Assembly (NCBI RefSeq): GCF_009936215.1
Contig: NZ_AP019551.1
Span: 248,001 to 312,000 of the forward strand
DNA: 64,000 nucleotides
From: Athalassotoga saccharophila
GTDB lineage: Bacteria > Thermotogota > Thermotogae > Mesoaciditogales > Mesoaciditogaceae
Reading direction: 5' to 3'
The notes under the pieces were generated by a model that did no database searches, was not told the DNA's origin, and saw only the letters and a list, made by a program, of their open reading frames with translations. A program made the translations under genes and the position numbers. Of the stretch, positions 16,644 to 25,553 are shown piece after piece (within the stretch, counting starts at the first letter, position 1; each line of letters opens with the position of its first letter).

Positions 16644-18461
16644 TCAACCAATGCCGAGTTTTATTCTTACTTTTTTTACTTTCGATAAAGGCGTGTTAGG
16701 AGGCGGCGATTGGGAGATGACAATCCCATTTCCAGAAAATGAAATGTGATTTGTAGGTATCGAAATTGCTTTCATTATCGAAAGTGCTTGATTCAAGGGT
16801 AAGCCTTCAAGATTCGGCATCTTGTATGGAAGAAAATCGTATCTTGTTTTTTCTGAACCCTTGCTTAGATCCAGAATATACTTACCTATAGAATGAATTA
16901 GGGGAGCCGAAACATCTTCCCCATAATATAAACCTTTGGATGGCTGATCTACCATTACGTATATGGAATATCTCGGATCATTTGCCGGAAAGAATCCGTA
17001 AAAAAGTGAAAACCAAGGCCCTTTGGTCGAAACCTTACCATTTTTTGGTTTTTCCGCAGTTCCAGTCTTTCCACCTACAAGTACACCTTTTATCTGTGCC
17101 GGTATCCCGGTTCCCTTTTCGACGACGCCTATCATAAAATTCTTGACTATACTTGTAATATGGGATTCAAATATCTTTCTCACGAAAGGATGGTAACGAT
17201 AAACAACATCTCCATTGGGAGAGACGATTTCATTTACCACGTGGGGTCTTATCCAGTAACCTCCATTAACGACAGCATTAAGTGCTGTTATCATTTGAAT
17301 ACCCGTGACGGCTATACTTTGACCTATCGCCATTTCTTGTCCGCCTATTCCATACCACTCAGATGGAGGCGTAAGTATCCCGTTGGTTTCATCCGGAAGA
17401 TCTATTCCCGTCTTATTACCAAATCCAAATTTCAAAAACCAATTATAATAAGCCTGAGGGCCAATTTTTTCGATCAATCTTGTGGCTATTTTCATCTCGG
17501 CAACATCGGATGAATAGATGAGGGCATCTTTCAAACTTATGGGCCACGAATGTGGCTCAGCATCTTTTATGATGAGTGGAATTCTGGGATCCGGAATGTA
17601 ATATGGACCATTAAACTTCGTATTTGTGCTTACAACCCCTTCCTGAAGAGCCTCGCAAAATATCAAAGGTTTCATCGTTGAAGCGGGCTGGAATAGGTTC
17701 ATAATCGGTGCATCGTATTGCCATGTACTTGCAATTGCTAAAACATCATTGTTTTGCGGATCTGTAACTATTACTTCTCCTCCACGCGCATCATTTTCTT
17801 TTACATCCTCCTCTATCATCTGATTGGCAAAATCTTGAATTGAAGGATTTATAGTCGTTATTATAGTATCTCCATTTACAGGTTTGATATATTTCTTTAT
17901 TCCTGATACTAAATTGTAAATCCCAAAGGAATTGTAAAAAATAGCACCGTTTCTTTTAGGAGAAGTGTACTTCGAATATTCCTGATTTATGGCATTGGCA
18001 ATGACCCGCAGAGAAGGTGAGACTTTTGTCTCAACAAAAGAACGCTGTATATTCAAAAATCTCGATATCCCCTTCGGAAGATTTTTTATCATTTGCGCTT
18101 TGACGGGACCAACCTCTATTCCACCCTTTTGACTTGATATTATTCTCGATACTTCCTGTGAATTTGGATTTAATCCAAAATATTTAACTGCTTCAATGAC
18201 ACGATCTGGATATTTCCACCCATCTATTTGGGATAAAACTTTAGCATATCCCACATCTATGTAGACATCGTAATCAAGAGAATTTTCAACTATGGGCTCT
18301 CCATTAGAGCCAAGTATTTCCCCGTAACTTGCGGGTATCATTACCTCCGAACTTGAGATCTTTATTCTCTTAAAATCCGAAGCGATCACAAAACTGCGTA
18401 AAACGTAAAAAGAAATTATAACAAGGAAGATCAAAAGTGCCATATGTATACGCTTATTCAT
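16644..18461 (-). CDS. Class B penicillin-binding protein (FtsI/PBP2x-like) with PASTA-like tail
   Basis: A 605-residue peptidoglycan transpeptidase. One N-terminal transmembrane helix (residues 7-27) anchors it; a PBP dimerisation domain follows; the transpeptidase domain carries SxxK as Ser261-Thr-Met-Lys264 and the KTG box at 465-467. The second motif, usually SxN, reads Ser-Ser-Asp at 317-319, a notable change. Residues about 545-605 form a PASTA-like domain (MPNLEGLPLNQALSIMK, VISQSPPPNT). It crosslinks peptidoglycan in septal or peripheral growth. No Shine-Dalgarno precedes the ATG. It is divergent from the glycerate kinase gene over 79 bases. Confidence 0.85.
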   Translation of the reverse strand: MNKRIHMALLIFLVIISFYVLRSFVIASDFKRIKISSSEVMIPASYGEILGSNGEPIVENSLDYDVYIDVGYAKVLSQIDGWKYPDRVIEAVKYFGLNPNSQEVSRIISSQKGGIEVGPVKAQMIKNLPKGISRFLNIQRSFVETKVSPSLRVIANAINQEYSKYTSPKRNGAIFYNSFGIYNLVSGIKKYIKPVNGDTIITTINPSIQDFANQMIEEDVKENDARGGEVIVTDPQNNDVLAIASTWQYDAPIMNLFQPASTMKPLIFCEALQEGVVSTNTKFNGPYYIPDPRIPLIIKDAEPHSWPISLKDALIYSSDVAEMKIATRLIEKIGPQAYYNWFLKFGFGNKTGIDLPDETNGILTPPSEWYGIGGQEMAIGQSIAVTGIQMITALNAVVNGGYWIRPHVVNEIVSPNGDVVYRYHPFVRKIFESHITSIVKNFMIGVVEKGTGIPAQIKGVLVGGKTGTAEKPKNGKVSTKGPWFSLFYGFFPANDPRYSIYVMVDQPSKGLYYGEDVSAPLIHSIGKYILDLSKGSEKTRYDFLPYKMPNLEGLPLNQALSIMKAISIPTNHISFSGNGIVISQSPPPNTPLSKVKKVRIKLGIG

Positions 18462-18527
18462 ATTTTTTTGACATTAAAAATATGTATAAAAGTTCAAAAG
18501 ATCGCATCAGATAAATGCATAGTGTTG

Positions 18528-18540
18528 TAAAATAGAACAA
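18528..18540 (+). promoter_or_regulatory. -10 element directly upstream of glycerate kinase
   Basis: TAAAAT at 18528-18533 ends seven bases before the ATG at 18541, and no Shine-Dalgarno is present. Transcription would start at or next to the start codon, giving a leaderless mRNA. No convincing -35 is seen. Confidence 0.5.
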
Positions 18541-19743
18541 ATGGATATTCAAATTTTGAAAGAAATCGTTTTGAAAACGATAAGATCGGTTGATCCGTAC
18601 AAAATTACAAAGGAAAAGTGTACTGTCAGACCGGGGAAAAAGAATTTTCTTGTGGCATTCGGAAAGGCCTCTTTGGGAATGGCAAAGGCCATCTCAGAGG
18701 TTTTTGAAATAAGTGCCGGCGTTGTGTCTACAAATGAAGATACCTTGCCTGAAAATGGCAAAATCGAATATTTTCAAGGTGGCCATCCTTTTCCGAATAG
18801 AGAAAGCGTCAAAGCCGCAAAAAGGGCGATAGAAATAATACGATCTGCAACTGACGAAGACCTCGTGATTTTTGCGATATCTGGAGGTGGATCAGCACTT
18901 TTTGAATATCCAAAGGTAGATCTTGAAATTCTAAACGAAATCACAAAACAACTTATGAGATCGGGTGCCGACATCTACGAATTGAATACCGTTAGGAAAG
19001 CACTTTCGTACGTTAAAGGCGGAAAAATGTCGGGATTTACGAAAGCGCGAATTGTATCCTTTGTGATTTCGGATGTCGTCGGAGACGATCTCTCAACGAT
19101 AGCCTCAGGGCCAACTTACCCGCAAAGCGTAAATACAGAAGATGCAATTGCCATTATGGAAAAGTACAAAATCAAAGTCCCTTCATTTCAAAAAGATGAT
19201 GTCGTGCCTCGAAAAGATGTAGATCATGTGATAATCGCATCGAACAAAGATGCATGCGAGAATGCGAGAAGGTTTTTAAAAGATGCGGGATACGATTCTT
19301 TTTATTTGGGATCCTCAATTCAAGGAGAAGCACGCGAGGTCGCGCGGGTACTTGGTGGCATTTACACGGAAATAGAAAGAGGAAGTTCCGATCTTAAAAA
19401 GCCTGTGGCCATCATAAGCGGTGGAGAGACCACGGTGAATGTGAAAGGGAATGGCCTTGGAGGACGTAATCAGGAGATGGCTCTTGCAATGGTCGAGATT
19501 ACAAAGGACAAAAAGATAACCTTTGCATCTTTCGGTACAGATGGCATAGACGGAAATTCACCCGCAGACGGTGCCATTGTAGATGGTAAAACATTTGAGA
19601 TGGCAAAATCCTTTAACCTTGATCCGAAAGAATTTCTTTCAAGAAATGATTCTTTTAATTTCTTTGATAAAATCAATCTTTCAATCGTGACAGGCCCAAC
19701 GGGCACAAATGTTATGGACATCCAAATCGCGATTGTGGAATAA
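18541..19743 (+). CDS. Glycerate 2-kinase (GckA/MOFRL family)
   Basis: A 400-residue kinase that makes 2-phosphoglycerate from D-glycerate and ATP, feeding glycolysis. The N-terminal DUF4147 part contains LVAFGKASLGMAKAI (residues 36-50), GGHPFPN and the glycine-rich FAISGGGSALFE; the C-terminal MOFRL domain carries IISGGETTVNVKGNGLGGRN, TFASFGTDGIDGN and TGPTGTNVMD. Length and motifs match the bacterial type-II glycerate kinases, of which Thermotoga maritima TM1585 is a studied member. It seems to be a single-gene transcript with a leaderless start. A 9-bp A+T-rich inverted repeat (GAATAAAAT / ATTTTATTC, about 19750-19769) follows the stop. Confidence 0.9.
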   Translation: MDIQILKEIVLKTIRSVDPYKITKEKCTVRPGKKNFLVAFGKASLGMAKAISEVFEISAGVVSTNEDTLPENGKIEYFQGGHPFPNRESVKAAKRAIEIIRSATDEDLVIFAISGGGSALFEYPKVDLEILNEITKQLMRSGADIYELNTVRKALSYVKGGKMSGFTKARIVSFVISDVVGDDLSTIASGPTYPQSVNTEDAIAIMEKYKIKVPSFQKDDVVPRKDVDHVIIASNKDACENARRFLKDAGYDSFYLGSSIQGEAREVARVLGGIYTEIERGSSDLKKPVAIISGGETTVNVKGNGLGGRNQEMALAMVEITKDKKITFASFGTDGIDGNSPADGAIVDGKTFEMAKSFNLDPKEFLSRNDSFNFFDKINLSIVTGPTGTNVMDIQIAIVE

Positions 19744-19899
19744 ATTATGTTGAATAAAATTTATTTTATTCGCCTATGCTTAATTATCTGAATATCTCTA
19801 AGGCTAACTACAAAATTACTGGTTAGGCATTATTTCAGTGAGAATTTCACTCATTAGAATTAACGCAATTTTACATAGAAAACGGTGTATAATAAAATT

Positions 19900-20341
19900 A
19901 TGAAGATAAAAATCTTTTACGATAAGGCATTTCATAAGAAACTCATTGATTTATCTGAAAGTTCAAGAAAAGAAGATAAAATAATGTATGCCGGATATTC
20001 TATTTTATTTACAAAGGAAACACTGGCATTTTATAGATATATGAACAAAGGTAAAGTCAAGTTATATTCATTCGATAACGAAAAAGAGCGTGTTTTAAAA
20101 AATCATCCAGAAATTAGAGATATTTATGATTCTCTCGAACTTAAATATAAGTTCATAGAAGCTCTAATTGAATACGGAATGAAAAACCATCTTACTCAAA
20201 GAGAATTAGCGAAAAAAAATCGGCCTAACTCAGCAGAAAATATCTCAAATCGAATCTGGAAGGGTTAATCCACGTATAGATTTGGTATCCAAAATTATTT
20301 CGAAACTCGGAATGGAAGTCACTGTAAATACTCGATTATAA
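19900..20341 (+). pseudogene. HigA-like antitoxin gene, frameshifted at an A8 run
   Basis: The first frame (ATG at 19900) encodes an unrecognised 70-residue N-terminal region and then the start of a HigA/Xre helix-turn-helix: FIEALIEYGMKNHLTQRELAKK. At the A8 tract (about 20212-20219) the frame is lost and soon stops at 20268. One base over, the domain continues as IGLTQQKISQIESGRVNPR and ends in LGMEVTVNTRL with TAA at 20339-20341. Removing one A restores a complete antitoxin of about 146 residues. No RelE/HigB-type toxin gene is recognisable next to it; the N-terminal part could be a divergent partner domain. The ATG lies six bases after a TATAAT, again without a Shine-Dalgarno. Phase variation, transcript slippage, decay or a homopolymer error could explain it. 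Confidence 0.7.
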
Positions 20342-20422
20342 TGCCATACTATCACATCACCCAAATTATTGATAGACTCGTTAATTCTATTTTCACTTAC
20401 ATCTTTCACCTCACCAAACATT

Positions 20423-21562
20423 TTACACCTTTTCCGAATTGTAAGCCGTATCAAAGAGAAGATTTACTTCGTTTATCAAATTCGGTATCTCTTCGATGTC
20501 TTTGTACTTTATAATGGCGCTAAAGACATTTGTCGATCCATTTTTGTTTGAAAGATAGACATCCAGTTCGGGTTTTGATTTATTCACGTATGATAAGATT
20601 TTTTCTGCCTGAACGTCTGAATTCAATGTAACATTCAACGGATAAAGATAAAAACCATCTTTGTCTTTCAATTGGAAGAATATCTGATTGCCGTAGACGT
20701 ATGAAGCGGATCTTATTCTCCAGTACACATTGTCAAAGGCAAGGTTTATCTCATCCATTTTTTTGTTCAGTTCTTCTATACCGTGAAATTTAAAAAGGAC
20801 CAAAAACACATTTGTCATTCCAGATTTCGTATTAAGGTAAATATCCACATCATTGAGAATTTTTTTCACGCCGTCTATAATCTTATCTGAAGGCACGTCT
20901 GCATAAGTTGTTATACTCAAAGGATAGGTGTAGTAAGTTTCATCGCCGATTTTATATTCTGTGAGGACACTGTTTCCCATAAGGGCAGAATTTGGTATCG
21001 ATATAAAGTTTTTATCTTTTGTGATAACCTTGGAGAAGAAAGTCTTTATGTCCACAACCTTTCCAACCGTCTGATTTCCCCATATCCATGAATTTATGCC
21101 TATCACATCACCATATTTTATCGTTCGTGAAGAGGTGGCAAAGACGCCGGACAAAAAATTCGATGCGACAGTCTGAACTGCGAAACCGAGTATAACGCCA
21201 CCTATTGTGCTGCCAGCCAGAACACCCGTTATGCTTATTTGGAAAATAGAAAGCACTATTGCTATTATGACGATGTACATCGCTATTCTTACCACCATGG
21301 TTACGACACCATAAGATTCTTTTCTGGACTCCATTTTTCGTTCTATGTATTTTATGAGCGTACTTGTAACCATGAATCCTATGACAACGACTATTATCGA
21401 TCTGACACTTTCATTTATCAATGGTTCATATACCTTGTATTTCGGGAAGAACTCCGTAAGAATTCTGTCTGTAAGAAAGCCAAAAAGTATCACAAGTACA
21501 ATTCCGGCGGCAATTTCCGCGATTATTTTGAACAATTCCGCTTTGGTGCGCTTACTTTTCAA
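20423..21562 (-). CDS. MscS-family mechanosensitive channel with duplicated C-terminal domain
   Basis: A 379-residue membrane protein. Three or four hydrophobic helices (residues 12-30, 54-72, 88-108 and the pore-lining region) lead into the MscS core AGSTIGGVILGFAVQTVASNFLSG (residues 117-139, given in part), then the beta domain with YGDVIGI and ISIPNSALMGNSV. Unlike usual MscS proteins it ends in two similar segments, residues 213-280 and 307-374, each running from YPL through DVYL or DIYL, TNVF and INL-FD. The channel opens under membrane tension and releases solutes. Its start overlaps the stop of the tricorn protease gene (ATGA), so the two are co-translated. Confidence 0.85.
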   Translation of the reverse strand: MKSKRTKAELFKIIAEIAAGIVLVILFGFLTDRILTEFFPKYKVYEPLINESVRSIIVVVIGFMVTSTLIKYIERKMESRKESYGVVTMVVRIAMYIVIIAIVLSIFQISITGVLAGSTIGGVILGFAVQTVASNFLSGVFATSSRTIKYGDVIGINSWIWGNQTVGKVVDIKTFFSKVITKDKNFISIPNSALMGNSVLTEYKIGDETYYTYPLSITTYADVPSDKIIDGVKKILNDVDIYLNTKSGMTNVFLVLFKFHGIEELNKKMDEINLAFDNVYWRIRSASYVYGNQIFFQLKDKDGFYLYPLNVTLNSDVQAEKILSYVNKSKPELDVYLSNKNGSTNVFSAIIKYKDIEEIPNLINEVNLLFDTAYNSEKV

Positions 21563-24500
21563 AATTTATCAACTCGACTTTCAAATGGTTTGATTGGAGA
21601 ATTTTGATCTATCTCCTTGATTATTTCTTCTATTGCCTTATCAAGTTGGGGATCACGTCCATTTGCTATGTCTTGCGGCAAAATATCGACCTCTATGTCA
21701 GGATCTGTCCCGTAATTTTCAACACCCCATCCGACATCCGTAAACCAAAAAGACATTTCCGGTTGGGTCGTTATCGTTCCGTCAACAAGCCAGTTTCTTG
21801 GCCATATTCCTATTACTCCACCCCATGTTCTTCTCCCGATGAGTTTTCCTATCTTCATGAGTTTGAAGGCATGGCTGAATATATCTCCGTCTGACCCCGC
21901 ATACTCATTTGTGACTGCTATTACCGGCCCGTAAGGTGAATCCGTCGGATACGGTTGAGCACCCATCCATCTTGTGGAATCATATCCTATTCTTTTTCTT
22001 GCCAGTTTTTCAAGCAGTAATTGAGAAACTTCTCCTCCACTGTTGAATCTTACATCCACGATCAATCCTTCTTTGTCGAGTTCGGCAAGGAAGTATCTGT
22101 GAAATTCGGCGTAGCCTAATGCCATCATGTCAGGAATATGAATATAGCCGACACGATTATTAGTTTTTTGATAAACGTATCTTCTGTTTTTTTCGACCCA
22201 TTCTCTGTACCTTAAAGGTGTATCATCGCCGATAACTTTTATCCAGACATTTTTTACATCTTCACCTTTAATCGTCAACTGGACTTCCTGATTTGCCATG
22301 TTAACAAGAGCCATCCCGGGAGAAAATTCTCTCGACAATTTTTGTCCATTTATGGCAATCAAAAGATCCCCTTCCTTTACATTCACTCCGGGCCTTTTGA
22401 TCGGGGGCGCGTATTCGGTCCACGGATCGCCATCTATTATCCGAGAAATTTTATAAGCATCAAATTCAGAATCGTAAATCACGTCGGCGCCAAGAAATCC
22501 CATTTTATATTCAGGTCTCGGTCTGTAATCTCCGCCAAGTTCGTAAGCGTGAGACGTGCCAAGTTCTCCCTGCATTTCCCAGATTAGATCCGAAAATTCG
22601 CTTCTCGATGATATCCTTTCAACGAGAGGATAATATTTGTCGAGAATCCTTTTCCATTCAACACCGGACATGTCTTCACGCCAGAAATAATCTCTCTGAA
22701 GTCTCCATGCTTCTTTGAGCATCTGCTGCCATTCGAGAATGGGATCAACGGAAATTTTTATTCGTGTCAGATCTATCAATCCGCCCTTCCTTCCCACCGT
22801 TTCTTCTTTTGGCACTTCCGCGGATGTTGATAAAACTCTTATTCTGTTTTTTATTCTTACGATCATTGCCGAACCATCTTGGGAAATTTTGAAGTTAGAC
22901 ACATGATCAAGGAAGGTCTTTTCTTCGAGATCCGTAAGATCAAAGTATTTCAACGTCGCATTTGCCGGCAATTCCAAACTGAAAATATCATCAATAGCAC
23001 CTTCAACAGGTAAAGAGGTATAAAAGATTCTGTCCTTCGTCGCGCCTATATTCGTGTATATGCCCTCTTCTACCGGAAATGGTACTATTCTATCCTTTAT
23101 TCCGTCAAAATCTATAAATACATCTTTTGTTTCTTCAGATTTTTTATCTTCTTTAAACCCTTTTGGTAGCGGAACAAATGGAGACTGAAGGTCTTTTCTC
23201 AAAGTTATAAGGTACGGTCTCATTCCCTTTGGAAAGCCCAGCGCGAAGTGCATTTTGTCATAGACTGGATTGAAGACACGCAAAGAAATTATGTAAAGGT
23301 ATCTTCCAAGCGGATCGAAGACCGGCATCATGTCTTTGAGGACTGGCTTTGTGATTTCATGGGTTTCGCCGGATTTGGTATCATATACCTTTATAATTGA
23401 TTGAGTTCTGTTTATGTTGCAGGCATAGGCTATCCATCTTCCGTCTGAAGACCAGTTGAAACCGTTTATCGGGGAGTAAGCGTTTCTGTCTATAACTTTG
23501 GATTTTGCACTTTCAAGATCGATCCACATAAGTTCATTTTTATGGTTGGATAAAACTATTTCATTTGATTTTGGCGAAACTTTTATTTCGACAGGTCTGC
23601 CTGTCTCCACATTTATTTTCTTTGGATCCTGGGGATCGTTCAAATCGATTATTTCTATGTGATCTTCATTTCCGTCGTCACTTGCAAAGACGATCCTTTC
23701 ATTTGAAAGATATCTACTCAGTCTGTACCGTACGCCATTTTTACCATGGTAAATTACAGGTCCTTCCCAATTCGCCAAGGAAACAGACTTTCCCCTTGAA
23801 TTTACAACCAAATACTTTCCATCTGAAGATATGTCGAAATCTTCCAAATATTTTGCCGCATCAACAAATTTCCTATTAGTCTGAATTCTCGGTCCCTCGT
23901 GATCTATAGGTATCTGTAAAATTTCATCTTTTTTTACGTCCAAGATGTAAAGGTCTCCACCGCTATGGTAAACTATATTTTTGCCATCCGTAGAAGCATT
24001 CCTTACGTAAAAATCGGCATGATTTGTATGTTTCCTAAGATCACTTCCATCCGGAAGGCAGGAATAGATATTCCCTATTCCTTCGTGATCGCAGACAAAA
24101 TAGATTCTCTCTCCTATCCACATTGGATTTGCGAAATTTCCATTTAAATTTATCAACTTATTGAAATTTTTCCCGTCTAAACTTATCAGTATCTCTCCGG
24201 CACGACCTCCTTTGTACCTTTTCCACGTTGCAGGATCGGCCGTGTTTCTTCCAATAACTACTCCCTTTCCAAAACTCACATTTCTTGCGTACCCGTAAGG
24301 AAGTTTTTCAAGGTTATTGCCATCGATGTCTACTTCCCACAATTCTGTTATTCTTTTGAAAGGCTGTGCATAATTGGTTGCAAAAATTATCCTTCCTTTG
24401 TTCCATCCGACAATCGCGCATGTACTACTTCCAAGATACGTAACCCGTTTTTCTTTTCCTCCGGACGATGGTATAACGTACACCTCTGGATTTCCCTCTT

Positions 24501-24696
24501 CACGGCCTACAAAGGCTATCCATTTCCCGTCTGTTGAAAAATAAGGTGTCGTTACCTCACCAAGATTGGATGTAAGGCGCTTCGGAGTTTTTCCATTTAC
24601 ATCTGTAAGCCATATGTCATCTTCGCAAACAAAAACGATCTTTTCTTCGTGAATATGTGGAAATCTGTAATAACCTCGCATTTTATCCCTCCTCAT
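21559..24696 (-). CDS. tri: Tricorn protease homologue (family S41)
   Basis: A 1045-residue cytoplasmic protease. The first 650 residues form two beta-propellers with repeated strands such as GKWIAFVGREEGNPEVYV and GRWIAYACN. A helical C1 region, a PDZ domain (VKEGDLLIAINGQKLS) and the S41 catalytic domain follow. The catalytic residues Ser715-His716 (GTSHAYE), Ser935 (YAGSDGD) and Glu993 (GVENYGTDPD) are all present and each lies exactly 30 positions before its counterpart in Thermoplasma tricorn (745, 746, 965, 1023). Tricorn degrades oligopeptides released by larger proteases. It is transcribed with the MscS gene, which overlaps its 3-prime end, from an extended -10 promoter. Confidence 0.92.
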   Translation of the reverse strand: MRRDKMRGYYRFPHIHEEKIVFVCEDDIWLTDVNGKTPKRLTSNLGEVTTPYFSTDGKWIAFVGREEGNPEVYVIPSSGGKEKRVTYLGSSTCAIVGWNKGRIIFATNYAQPFKRITELWEVDIDGNNLEKLPYGYARNVSFGKGVVIGRNTADPATWKRYKGGRAGEILISLDGKNFNKLINLNGNFANPMWIGERIYFVCDHEGIGNIYSCLPDGSDLRKHTNHADFYVRNASTDGKNIVYHSGGDLYILDVKKDEILQIPIDHEGPRIQTNRKFVDAAKYLEDFDISSDGKYLVVNSRGKSVSLANWEGPVIYHGKNGVRYRLSRYLSNERIVFASDDGNEDHIEIIDLNDPQDPKKINVETGRPVEIKVSPKSNEIVLSNHKNELMWIDLESAKSKVIDRNAYSPINGFNWSSDGRWIAYACNINRTQSIIKVYDTKSGETHEITKPVLKDMMPVFDPLGRYLYIISLRVFNPVYDKMHFALGFPKGMRPYLITLRKDLQSPFVPLPKGFKEDKKSEETKDVFIDFDGIKDRIVPFPVEEGIYTNIGATKDRIFYTSLPVEGAIDDIFSLELPANATLKYFDLTDLEEKTFLDHVSNFKISQDGSAMIVRIKNRIRVLSTSAEVPKEETVGRKGGLIDLTRIKISVDPILEWQQMLKEAWRLQRDYFWREDMSGVEWKRILDKYYPLVERISSRSEFSDLIWEMQGELGTSHAYELGGDYRPRPEYKMGFLGADVIYDSEFDAYKISRIIDGDPWTEYAPPIKRPGVNVKEGDLLIAINGQKLSREFSPGMALVNMANQEVQLTIKGEDVKNVWIKVIGDDTPLRYREWVEKNRRYVYQKTNNRVGYIHIPDMMALGYAEFHRYFLAELDKEGLIVDVRFNSGGEVSQLLLEKLARKRIGYDSTRWMGAQPYPTDSPYGPVIAVTNEYAGSDGDIFSHAFKLMKIGKLIGRRTWGGVIGIWPRNWLVDGTITTQPEMSFWFTDVGWGVENYGTDPDIEVDILPQDIANGRDPQLDKAIEEIIKEIDQNSPIKPFESRVDKF

Positions 24697-24702
24697 ATAA
24701 AG

Positions 24703-24730
24703 ATTTTACCATTATTTTCTCGAGTGGCAA
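24703..24730 (-). promoter_or_regulatory. Promoter of tricorn-mscS
   Basis: Minus strand: TTGCCA (24725-24730), 16-base spacer, TAAAAT (24703-24708), with TGG directly before the -10, an extended -10. The start codon lies a few bases beyond the Shine-Dalgarno GAGGAGGG. Confidence 0.6.
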
Positions 24731-24745
24731 AAAGCAAAAATATTG

Positions 24746-24754
24746 TGATATAAT
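24746..24754 (+). promoter_or_regulatory. Extended -10 promoter of the ACT-protein gene
   Basis: TGATATAAT, an extended -10, lies 32 bases before the ATG, which also has a strong Shine-Dalgarno (AAAGGAGG). No good -35 hexamer is seen, as is common for extended -10 promoters. Confidence 0.55.
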
Positions 24755-24786
24755 TCACTTGAATTCCAGAAAGGAGGTATCTCACC

Positions 24787-25050
24787 ATGAATAAAGGCAA
24801 AACTGTGATGGCTATACTCATAAAAAACAGAAAAGAAACTACAGATCAGGTGCAGAAGATTTTAACCGGCTGGGGATGCATAATAAAGACGCGTCTCGGA
24901 ATTCACGATGGAGTACTCGACAATTGTTCAGATGAAGGCCTTTTGATCCTGGAACTAGTTGGAACTGACGAGCAAAATGCAGAGTTGAACAGAAAACTTA
25001 ATCTTATAAAAGGGGTAAAATCACAATTCATGAAATTAGAATTAGATTGA
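24787..25050 (+). CDS. TM1266-like ACT-domain protein
   Basis: An 87-residue single-domain protein with the ferredoxin-like ACT pattern: VMAILIKNRKETTDQVQKIL, a central GCIIKTRLGIHD and EGLLILELVGTDEQN. It matches the small family typified by Thermotoga maritima TM1266, often annotated as a putative iron-only hydrogenase system regulator. No hydrogenase gene lies within this window, so that name should not be taken as function. It stands alone between divergent tricorn and convergent V-ATPase genes, ending in a hairpin that overlaps its stop codon and the end of the ATPase K gene. Confidence 0.75.
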   Translation: MNKGKTVMAILIKNRKETTDQVQKILTGWGCIIKTRLGIHDGVLDNCSDEGLLILELVGTDEQNAELNRKLNLIKGVKSQFMKLELD

Positions 25051-25075
25051 AAAAGGCGGCTTCTACCGCCTTTTT
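25050..25075. terminator. Bidirectional terminator
   Basis: AAAAAGGCGG (25050-25059) pairs with CCGCCTTTTT (25066-25075) around a six-base loop, with A-run and T-run on either side. It can end both the plus-strand ACT gene and the minus-strand V-ATPase operon, whose stop codon lies within its right arm. Confidence 0.88.
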
Positions 25076-25529
25076 AAATTCTACCGAGGATCATTATTGA
25101 GATTATCAAACCGTATATCGCGACTCCTTCGGCAAGACCTACGTATATCAATGTTCTTCCCAGCATTTCAGGCTTTTCGCTTATAGCACCTATTCCAGCC
25201 GCTCCGGCGATACCCACACCTATACCCGCACCGATAGACGCAAGACCGGTGGATAATCCTGCACCAAGAAGGCCAAGACCGACACCATTACTTACAGTCG
25301 TCGACGTAGCCGCTGCGGTTGTGGCAGCAAGCGCATGACCATCGGGTATCATGGAAAGCAGGGCTATAAGGCCAAAGGTTATTACAGATCCCATGTTGAC
25401 GCCGAGAATTCCCTTTCCAACCTTGACGGGAGACGGAATTTTTTTCATGACTCTCTTGCTCGTTAAGATTATTCCTAATACGATAGTCGTTGCTATAACT
25501 ACGGTCATCAATGCGACAGATATTGTCAT
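25074..25529 (-). CDS. ntpK: V-type ATPase rotor subunit K (proteolipid)
   Basis: A 151-residue membrane protein forming the rotor ring of a V/A-type ATPase. Four hydrophobic segments are seen. The second pair is the classic proteolipid hairpin: glycine-rich GAGIGVGIAGAAGIGAISEKPE and LIYVGLAEGVAIYGLIIS with the ion-carrying Glu in the last helix. The first pair (residues 4-22 and 46-62) is more divergent and lacks a matching carboxylate, with an Ala/Thr-rich linker between. The residue after the Glu is Gly, not Ser/Thr, giving no clear sign of sodium coupling. GAAAGGAGG precedes the ATG. It is the last gene of the C-I-K cluster and ends in a terminator. Confidence 0.85.
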   Translation of the reverse strand: MTISVALMTVVIATTIVLGIILTSKRVMKKIPSPVKVGKGILGVNMGSVITFGLIALLSMIPDGHALAATTAAATSTTVSNGVGLGLLGAGLSTGLASIGAGIGVGIAGAAGIGAISEKPEMLGRTLIYVGLAEGVAIYGLIISIMILGRI

Positions 25530-25553
25530 TAAAACATCCTCCTTTCAAATATA

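Noticed and set aside
20245-20454. 69-residue minus-strand frame between the HigA-like gene and mscS
   Set aside because: No ribosome-binding site, overlaps the antitoxin 3-prime end and mscS, and the translation has no recognisable domain.
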